From NCBI GenBank assembly GCA_028565635.1, contig JAOXYB010029489.1, positions 1-15,014 of the forward strand: a stretch of DNA of 15,014 nt. The letters are read 5' to 3'. Under the pieces are notes generated by a model. That model saw only the letters and a list, made by a program, of their open reading frames with translations. It did not search any database and was not told where the DNA came from. Source of the stretch: Phoronis ovalis (lineage: Eukaryota > Phoronida > Phoronidae). Shown in pieces: positions 12,901 through 15,014 of this stretch. Position 1 is the first letter of the stretch. Each line of letters starts with the position of its first letter. The translations under genes and the position numbers were made by a program.

Positions 12901-13846
12901 CGCACAAAAATTTCAAGGTAAGCCCAGATCGAAATTTCAATTTTATTTAATTAAATTATAATTAACAATGGATTTACCTTGATTTACGTGGGGATTTACC
13001 TAGTATACGCTATTAACAGAATATGAAATACATTATAAAGAAAAGTTTTAAATTATTATAAATGTATACCTTCTAAACAAGACCTGGTTTCATTCAATTT
13101 GTTTGAGCCAGCAAACTTCAAACTTTGTTCAAGCTGTTCCATGTTCATAACACTAAGTGTGGATGCAGCACCATCCTTGTGTAACCTTAGCAATGGTTTC
13201 TCATCCTTAGTCTGCTCCGTGGATACTAAATCATCTCCTCTGAAATATTGAAGGATTACACAAATAAGGTGAGTTCACATGCTAATTCTGATACCTATCA
13301 GGCCATGAATATAGTGCAGTGTTAACATAACATATTTGATTGAAATAATATTTAATTAGCCTATATGACTTAACAAAGATAATGCATCTTAATCAAAAGG
13401 GTTTGATGCAGAAGCAAGAATTTATTTTTCATGGCTTATTACGGCAGATTAGTGTCATTTTAAGAGCAAAATGATCCATGCTAAAAAGTGGAGTTTTATT
13501 TTCTGTGCTTACTTGTCAACGTTAATTTATATTTATAAACTGATCTGTGTCGATTCACATTTATTTCACAGATTTCATTTCAAAATAGCATTGAAGAACA
13601 AGAAGTTATGCATGCTTACCTTTGTTCATAGGATCCATTAAAATCTGAGGGTTGTAACTTTGTTTCCCATTGCAGTGGCCTCTTAAATAAATATTTGGAT
13701 TCTTCAGGATGTTTCCCACAGTATCCTTCCATAAATTGTATGATAGAATTTAGAAGATTTTCGTTAACGGCATTGTATTCTAGTTTACCACCACTTCCAT
13801 CTGCGGCTGATGTATCCTTCTTCGCACGACCTAACGCTTGTCCCAT
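844..13846 (-). CDS. ODAD2: ODAD2/ARMC4, outer dynein arm docking complex armadillo-repeat protein (complete, 18 coding exons)
   Basis: Join, in transcription order: 13846-13620, 13239-13070, 12772-12538, 12159-11910, 11688-11572, 8493-8279, 7977-7903, 7589-7436, 7058-6912, 6395-6186, 5986-5741, 5411-5301, 4895-4680, 3051-2870, 2562-2448, 2167-1979, 1595-1374, 957-844. Every junction is GT-AG and the phases agree throughout, giving 1064 codons plus TAA. In known animals the protein belongs to the outer dynein arm docking complex (with ODAD1, ODAD3, ODAD4 and calaxin) on doublet microtubules of motile cilia. Loss in humans causes primary ciliary dyskinesia. Visible parts: N-terminal conserved domain (about 1-333), Q/K-rich and acidic linker (about 334-465), ARM repeats (about 466-1064). 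Length is close to the vertebrate protein, and no frameshift or stop is seen. The start is the first in-frame ATG, with context CAAAATGG. Identification rests on recalled family sequence, not a search. UTR exons are not resolved. Confidence 0.95.
1374..1595 (-). CDS. ODAD2: ODAD2 coding exon 17 (residues 954-1027, ARM repeats)
   Basis: Seventy-four codons, phase 0 at both ends. [20 protein letters not shown], then [20 protein letters not shown], then [20 protein letters not shown] and TMHEAGVVK. The acceptor is read as TTATAG|ACAGAC; it restores the same spacing as the vertebrate KLANTNNNKLR region. Donor GTATGT. The next intron (958-1373, 416 bp) shows nothing. Confidence 0.97.
1979..2167 (-). 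CDS. ODAD2: ODAD2 coding exon 16 (residues 891-953, ARM repeats)
   Basis: Sixty-three codons, phase 0 at both ends. [63 protein letters not shown]. This is the most conserved exon of the gene and differs from the vertebrate version at only a few positions. Acceptor TGCTTAG, donor GTAAGT. The following 383-bp intron shows nothing. Confidence 0.98.
2448..2562 (-). CDS. ODAD2: ODAD2 coding exon 15 (residues 852-890, ARM repeat)
   Basis: Reads [20 protein letters not shown] then [19 protein letters not shown]. The [15 protein letters not shown] and ASAAWA.CPCI.NAK segments match the family directly. Acceptor TTTTCAG, donor GTACAT, entering in phase 2 and leaving in phase 0. The next intron is 280 bp. 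Confidence 0.97.
2870..3051 (-). CDS. ODAD2: ODAD2 coding exon 14 (residues 792-852, ARM repeats)
   Basis: [20 protein letters not shown], then [13 protein letters not shown], then [20 protein letters not shown] and NM. Closely matches the vertebrate [17 protein letters not shown] and [13 protein letters not shown] segments. Acceptor TTCTTCAG, donor AT|GTAAGT, ending in phase 2, which breaks the otherwise phase-0 pattern of the ARM exons. The next intron is 307 bp with nothing noted. Confidence 0.97.
3279..3330. repeat. Short imperfect direct repeat
   Basis: TTTTCAATAA followed closely by AAGCTTAAA occurs twice, starting at 3279 and about 3309, a spacing near 30 bp. It looks like a local tandem duplication in the intron. 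Confidence 0.5.
4202..4400. repeat. ~200-bp foldback (decayed inverted-repeat element)
   Basis: TTACTATCATTTGC (4202-4215) matches the reverse complement of GCAAACGATAGTAA (4387-4400) in 13 of 14 positions. The similarity continues inwards: GTGGTAT, then the GCATTTTATAAC region near 4251-4262 against the complement of GTTGCATAACAAAATGC near 4351-4367. The left arm carries about 12 extra bases. No coding capacity. A MITE origin is inferred. Confidence 0.6.
4680..4895 (-). CDS. ODAD2: ODAD2 coding exon 13 (residues 720-791, ARM repeats)
   Basis: Seventy-two codons, phase 0 at both ends. [20 protein letters not shown], then [18 protein letters not shown] and [16 protein letters not shown]. The GAIWKC.IS.ENV..F and LVGLL.DQPEE segments are diagnostic. 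Acceptor ATGTAG, donor GTTTGT (a weaker match). Frames on the opposite strand here are shadows. The next intron is the second longest. Confidence 0.97.
5301..5411 (-). CDS. ODAD2: ODAD2 coding exon 12 (residues 683-719, ARM repeat)
   Basis: Thirty-seven codons, phase 0 at both ends: [20 protein letters not shown] then [17 protein letters not shown]. It corresponds to NYRAAIK..IIENLVKNL.SENEQLQEHCAMAI in vertebrates. Acceptor TTGTAG, donor GTACTT. The following intron (4896-5300, 405 bp) has a short ATTAA-type run near 5149-5163 and nothing else. Confidence 0.95.
5741..5986 (-). CDS. ODAD2: ODAD2 coding exon 11 (residues 601-682, ARM repeats with His-rich loop)
   Basis: Eighty-two codons, phase 0 at both ends. 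After VALLDTDAH there is a species-specific loop, [14 protein letters not shown], where vertebrates have an unrelated insert. Then [27 protein letters not shown] and [17 protein letters not shown] follow, all strongly conserved. Acceptor TTCCAG, donor GTAAGA. The next intron is 329 bp with nothing noted. Confidence 0.97.
6186..6395 (-). CDS. ODAD2: ODAD2 coding exon 10 (residues 531-600, ARM repeats)
   Basis: Seventy codons, phase 0 at both ends. [20 protein letters not shown] then [12 protein letters not shown], then [20 protein letters not shown] and [12 protein letters not shown]. The [23 protein letters not shown] run is a hallmark of ODAD2. Acceptor TTTTAG; the donor is read as TTG|GTTAGT so that the next exon starts VALLD, in line with the family. 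The next intron is 199 bp. Confidence 0.97.
6912..7058 (-). CDS. ODAD2: ODAD2 coding exon 9 (residues 482-530, ARM repeat)
   Basis: Forty-nine codons, phase 0 at both ends. Reads [49 protein letters not shown], essentially the vertebrate sequence with a few conservative changes. Contains the ARM signature of a helix followed by [10 protein letters not shown]. Acceptor ATTTAG, donor GTATGT. The next intron (6396-6911, 516 bp) has no further feature I can support. Confidence 0.97.
7202..7239. repeat. Short direct duplication in intron 8
   Basis: ATGTAATCTGAAATCT (7202-7217) recurs as ATGTAATCCGAAATCT (7224-7239), 15 of 16 identical, 22 bp apart and separated by a T run. It looks like a simple local duplication. 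Confidence 0.6.
7436..7589 (-). CDS. ODAD2: ODAD2 coding exon 8 (residues 430-481, acidic region and start of ARM domain)
   Basis: First half is acidic and serine-rich ([14 protein letters not shown], 441-454), a possible casein kinase 2 target by composition. Second half, [19 protein letters not shown] (463-481), is almost identical to the vertebrate protein and opens the ARM solenoid. Acceptor AAACAG, donor GTACAT, phase 0. The following 377-bp intron contains a small direct duplication at 7202-7239. Confidence 0.95.
7903..7977 (-). CDS. ODAD2: ODAD2 coding exon 7 (residues 405-430, basic linker)
   Basis: Short 75-bp exon reading [20 protein letters not shown] then TKRS, phase 2 at both ends. 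It was found by extending the frame between exons 6 and 8; it has CTTTTAG acceptor and a weak GTTTGT donor. Because its length is a multiple of three, skipping it would keep the frame. Sequence conservation is low, so this call rests on splice sites, phase and coding-like composition. The next intron is 313 bp with nothing noted. Confidence 0.8.
8279..8493 (-). CDS. ODAD2: ODAD2 coding exon 6 (residues 334-405, Q/K-rich linker)
   Basis: Low-complexity, hydrophilic segment: [18 protein letters not shown] (about 358-375), then [12 protein letters not shown], then the conserved [14 protein letters not shown]. The last motif matches the WEPSLNWK segment of vertebrate ARMC4 and fixes frame and strand; the antisense frames are shadows. 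Acceptor CATTGTAG, donor GTATGC, ending in phase 2. It is likely a flexible tether between the N-terminal domain and the ARM array. The next intron (7978-8278, 301 bp) shows nothing. Confidence 0.9.
8813..9182. repeat. ~370-bp imperfect palindrome (foldback or MITE-like)
   Basis: Left arm 8813-8990 pairs with right arm 9009-9182 around an 18-base loop. Anchors that match in reverse complement: GATCTGATAAG (8813-8823) with CTTATTAGATC (9172-9182); AAAAAACTGTGTTTTTCAAA with the complement of the 9139-9158 region; ATTTCGCTTTGTT (8949-8961) with AACAAAGCAAAAT; GGTCAG (8985-8990) with CTGACC (9009-9014). Arms differ by scattered mismatches and small indels, as expected of an old element. No coding capacity or clear target duplication was seen. 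An intronic transcript could fold into a long hairpin. Confidence 0.75.
10342..10498. repeat. 157-bp element with perfect 18-bp terminal inverted repeats (MITE-like)
   Basis: TAGTGCCATGTAAATGGT at 10342-10359 is repeated exactly in reverse complement at 10481-10498. Similarity stops sharply at both ends. Both ends are TA, so the layout can be read as a 16-bp terminal repeat flanked by a TA target duplication, as in Tc1/mariner-type MITEs. A second partial direct copy of the end (AGTGCCATGAAAATGG) starts at 10371. The interior has no open frame. Family membership is inferred. Confidence 0.65.
10525..10583. repeat. Hairpin-forming inverted repeat with internal 14-bp palindrome
   Basis: ATAGCAACAATGTTATCCATGGC (split here for length: ATAGCAACAATGTTA then TCCATGGC, 10525-10547) is near-complementary to 10562-10583, with a 14-base loop. 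The loop and right arm also contain the perfect palindrome AATGGCTAGCCATT (10554-10567), so two folds compete. It lies 27 bp from the inverted-repeat element and may be part of the same decayed insertion. Confidence 0.55.
11572..11688 (-). CDS. ODAD2: ODAD2 coding exon 5 (residues 295-333)
   Basis: Exactly 39 codons, [20 protein letters not shown] through [12 protein letters not shown], phase 0 at both ends. It matches the vertebrate segment ending LREKSPKFSE. Acceptor CTAAAG, donor GTAAGA. The next intron is by far the longest of the gene (8494-11571). Confidence 0.93.
11910..12159 (-). CDS. ODAD2: ODAD2 coding exon 4 (residues 211-294, conserved N-terminal core)
   Basis: Carries the most conserved block outside the ARM repeats: [20 protein letters not shown] (about 241-260) and [11 protein letters not shown] (about 266-276), nearly the same as in vertebrate ARMC4. 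The acceptor is TTTACAG|AGAAATCC; using the next AG would give a stop. The donor is GTAAGA at a GAG codon, phase 0. This block is the clearest evidence that the N-terminal exons belong to the same gene as the ARM exons. Confidence 0.96.
12538..12772 (-). CDS. ODAD2: ODAD2 coding exon 3 (residues 133-210)
   Basis: Begins [14 protein letters not shown], matching the vertebrate NRDPIVKILG segment, and ends FIEKMSK. An acidic stretch [11 protein letters not shown] (about residues 173-183) falls in a loop that varies between species. Acceptor TTTCAG, donor GTAAGC, ending in phase 2. The following 378-bp intron (12160-12537) holds no feature I can support. Confidence 0.93.
13070..13239 (-). CDS. 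ODAD2: ODAD2 coding exon 2 (residues 76-132)
   Basis: Reads [20 protein letters not shown] then a helical stretch ending in [10 protein letters not shown]. The acceptor is read as TTTCAG|AGGAG because the alternative AG two bases later puts a TGA in frame. The donor is GTATAC. This is one of the less conserved parts of the protein. It corresponds to the PLL..QL..KL.EA.AC segment of the vertebrate homologue. The next intron is 297 bp. Confidence 0.9.
13620..13846 (-). CDS. ODAD2: ODAD2 coding exon 1 (start codon, residues 1-75)
   Basis: Begins [10 protein letters not shown] and runs to SYEQ plus two bases of an Arg codon. The donor is GTAAGC at 13619. No ATG lies upstream in frame (the frame stays open to at least 13918 but only with GTG), and the ATG has A at -3 and G at +4. 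The segment [28 protein letters not shown] aligns with the N-terminal helix region of vertebrate ARMC4, which also starts MGxAL. Exon ends in phase 2. The following 380-bp intron shows nothing else recognisable. Confidence 0.93.
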
Positions 13847-14485
13847 TTTGAATTTATAGGTATATCTATTCAAAAAATATATTTTTAGAAAATTATACAA
13901 TAAACTTTGTATCTGCACGTCTGATGTGGGGAATAGATTTGTTAATTTGTAAATCCGAATTAGCTGATGATTATATCTCCGGGCAATATCAATCAGTCTA
14001 TTGATCTTTATTGCCTATGGGTCCTGGCTTTACCTGGTTTTAATAAAGCAACGAAAGAATGAGGCATATTATTATGATTATCATAATTGCTGTCTTTGCA
14101 ATTAACAAAATAACATAGATCTACATACTTTCGAGAGCATAGGTTGTATATTTTCGTATTATTAACCATTTCTGTTGCAACATGTGACATTAGAAATAAC
14201 ATACCTATTAATAAACAACAAACTTCAGCTGAAATAATTGACACCAGTTTTCCCTCCGTTCTAGTTTACAATGATGGCGTTGCTAGGTTAGCGTTGTTTA
14301 GTAGAGGCTATCACAAGCTAGAATATAAAATAACTAAACTTCTGTATCATAATTCATAGTTATGAATACAAATAGTTATTTAAATAAAAATAAAATAAAG
14401 GACATACTATGTTTTAAAGAGGCATTAACATTAATTCAAGGAATTAAGCGAGAATTATAACTGCTTGTTACAGTTCAATTCTTTC
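13847..14485 (-). promoter_or_regulatory. ODAD2 5' flank: 5' UTR and probable proximal promoter
   Basis: No conserved coding frame here. The stretch next to the ATG must hold 5' UTR, but the transcription start cannot be placed. The only candidate elements are an X-box-like site at 14279-14292 and a nearby ATGGCG (14275-14279 region). CCTATAAATT at 13851-13860 resembles a TATA box but sits too close to the ATG to serve this start codon. Confidence 0.45.
14279..14292. promoter_or_regulatory. Imperfect RFX X-box-like motif
   Basis: GTTGCTAGGTTAGC has a good left half (GTTGCTAGG, a common X-box variant) and a degenerate right half where RGYAAC is expected. It lies about 430 bp upstream of the start codon. 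RFX factors regulate many motile cilia genes, so the place is fitting, but the match is weak. Confidence 0.3.
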
Positions 14486-14514
14486 AAAATGGCTGCGCCC
14501 ATAGTTACTTCCGG
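14486..14514. promoter_or_regulatory. YY1-like and ETS-like site pair (possible core promoter)
   Basis: AAAATGGCTGC (14486-14496) resembles the YY1 consensus and ACTTCCGG (14507-14514) is the reverse complement of the ETS core CCGGAAGT. Such pairs are typical of broad metazoan promoters. It could drive ODAD2 through a long or spliced 5' UTR, an unknown gene to the right, or both. Confidence 0.35.
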
Positions 14515-14910
14515 TTTAAGAATTTTTAGCTAACAATACCACTTTCATGTGCTTATTGTAACTTTTCAGAATATGGAACGACCATATTATCATTGATATG
14601 TACCCCTGTATGTCGTGTGATGCAACAAGGACGATGTACTTTTTCTTTAAGATTTGGTGAACAATGAAACTGTAGAGAAATCGGTTTGTGTCGTTTAGCA
14701 CATCCCGCCTAACAACGTCCACTAATTATGTATACCGATTGGCGATAGTGTATATATTGGTCCTCGAGATTTCTACACAGTTCACTGATGACAAGTACGT
14801 TTTAATTGAATGATCTAGGTAGTTTATATGGAACGTTTCATTGCCTGGTATGATATCGTGTTTTTTAGCATTTGCGGCATGCCGGATATTGCATGGTTTC
14901 AATTTGTCGC
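14515..14910. other. Upstream intergenic stretch, no gene recognised
   Basis: Open frames are short and match nothing known to me. CTTTTCAG near 14562-14570 on + resembles a splice acceptor and is followed by a 28-codon open stretch, which is too little to call an exon. Confidence 0.45.
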
Positions 14911-15014
14911 CTCCCGCCCCGGGGGGGTACTCAAGGCTTTTTGACTACGGGGATGTGCCGCGGAACCCAATCCAAAATTTTAGCTTGTGGTAGCAAACCC
15001 AATCCAAATTTTTG
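14911..15014. repeat. GC-rich dispersed-repeat-like segment, cut by the window end
   Basis: Composition changes abruptly at CTCCCGCCCCGGGGGGGTAC, followed by GGGGATGTGCCGCGGAACCC. AACCCAATCCAAAATTT (14964-14980) recurs almost exactly as AACCCAATCCAAATTTT (14996-15012). The G-run, TACTC and GTGCCG pattern reminds me of abundant repeats in cnidarian genomes; this is recollection only. The right boundary lies outside the window. Confidence 0.5.

Noticed and set aside
13851-13860. CCTATAAATT on the minus strand as a TATA box for ODAD2
   Set aside because: Only about 5 bases upstream of the start codon, so transcription from it would begin inside the coding region.
14008-14359. Overlapping 71-78 codon frames on both strands upstream of ODAD2
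   Set aside because: No recognisable domain, opposite frames overlap each other, and no splice or promoter logic favours one.
1-15014. A previously undescribed multi-gene system
   Set aside because: Only one gene is supported, and it belongs to a known ciliary family; the remaining sequence is introns, flanks and repeat remnants.

Overview
The window is a stretch of AT-rich animal nuclear DNA occupied almost entirely by one protein-coding gene on the minus strand. The gene is split into 18 coding exons (13846 down to 844), all with GT-AG introns. Joined in phase, they give one uninterrupted frame of 1064 codons plus a stop. The product is recognisable as ODAD2 (older name ARMC4; gudu in Drosophila), the armadillo-repeat subunit of the complex that docks outer dynein arms onto axonemal doublet microtubules. 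The N-terminal region ([17 protein letters not shown]), the [17 protein letters not shown] segment and the whole ARM domain to the C-terminal [13 protein letters not shown] closely match what I recall of the vertebrate protein, which is about 1044 residues. The gene is therefore complete from start to stop.

Layout on the + strand: 1-~260 is downstream flank with no recognised gene. About 260-843 is the probable 3' UTR, with one minus-strand AATAAA at 278-283. Coding exons 18 to 9 (844-7058) encode the ARM-repeat domain. Exons 8 to 6 (7436-8493) encode a charged, low-complexity linker. Exons 5 to 1 (11572-13846) encode the conserved N-terminal domain. Most introns are 200-520 bp. Two are much longer: intron 13 (1628 bp) and intron 5 (3078 bp). 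Both hold inverted-repeat (foldback) sequences that look like non-autonomous transposon remnants. The largest is an imperfect palindrome of about 370 bp at 8813-9182. Another is about 157 bp with perfect 18-bp inverted ends at 10342-10498.

Upstream of the start codon (13847-15014) there is no recognisable coding exon. Short promoter-like motifs occur there: an RFX X-box-like half at 14279-14292, and adjacent YY1-like and ETS-like sites at 14486-14514. A GC-rich repeat-like segment begins near 14911 and runs off the end of the window.

Organism: a metazoan with motile cilia, most likely an invertebrate, judged from compact introns, AT richness and a high but not vertebrate-level match. The GC-rich end segment reminds me of dispersed repeats in cnidarian genomes, but this is only a recollection. 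I see no bacterial genes, CRISPR, rRNA, tRNA or virus-like genes. I find no convincing new biological system; the notable non-coding structure is the set of intronic palindromes.
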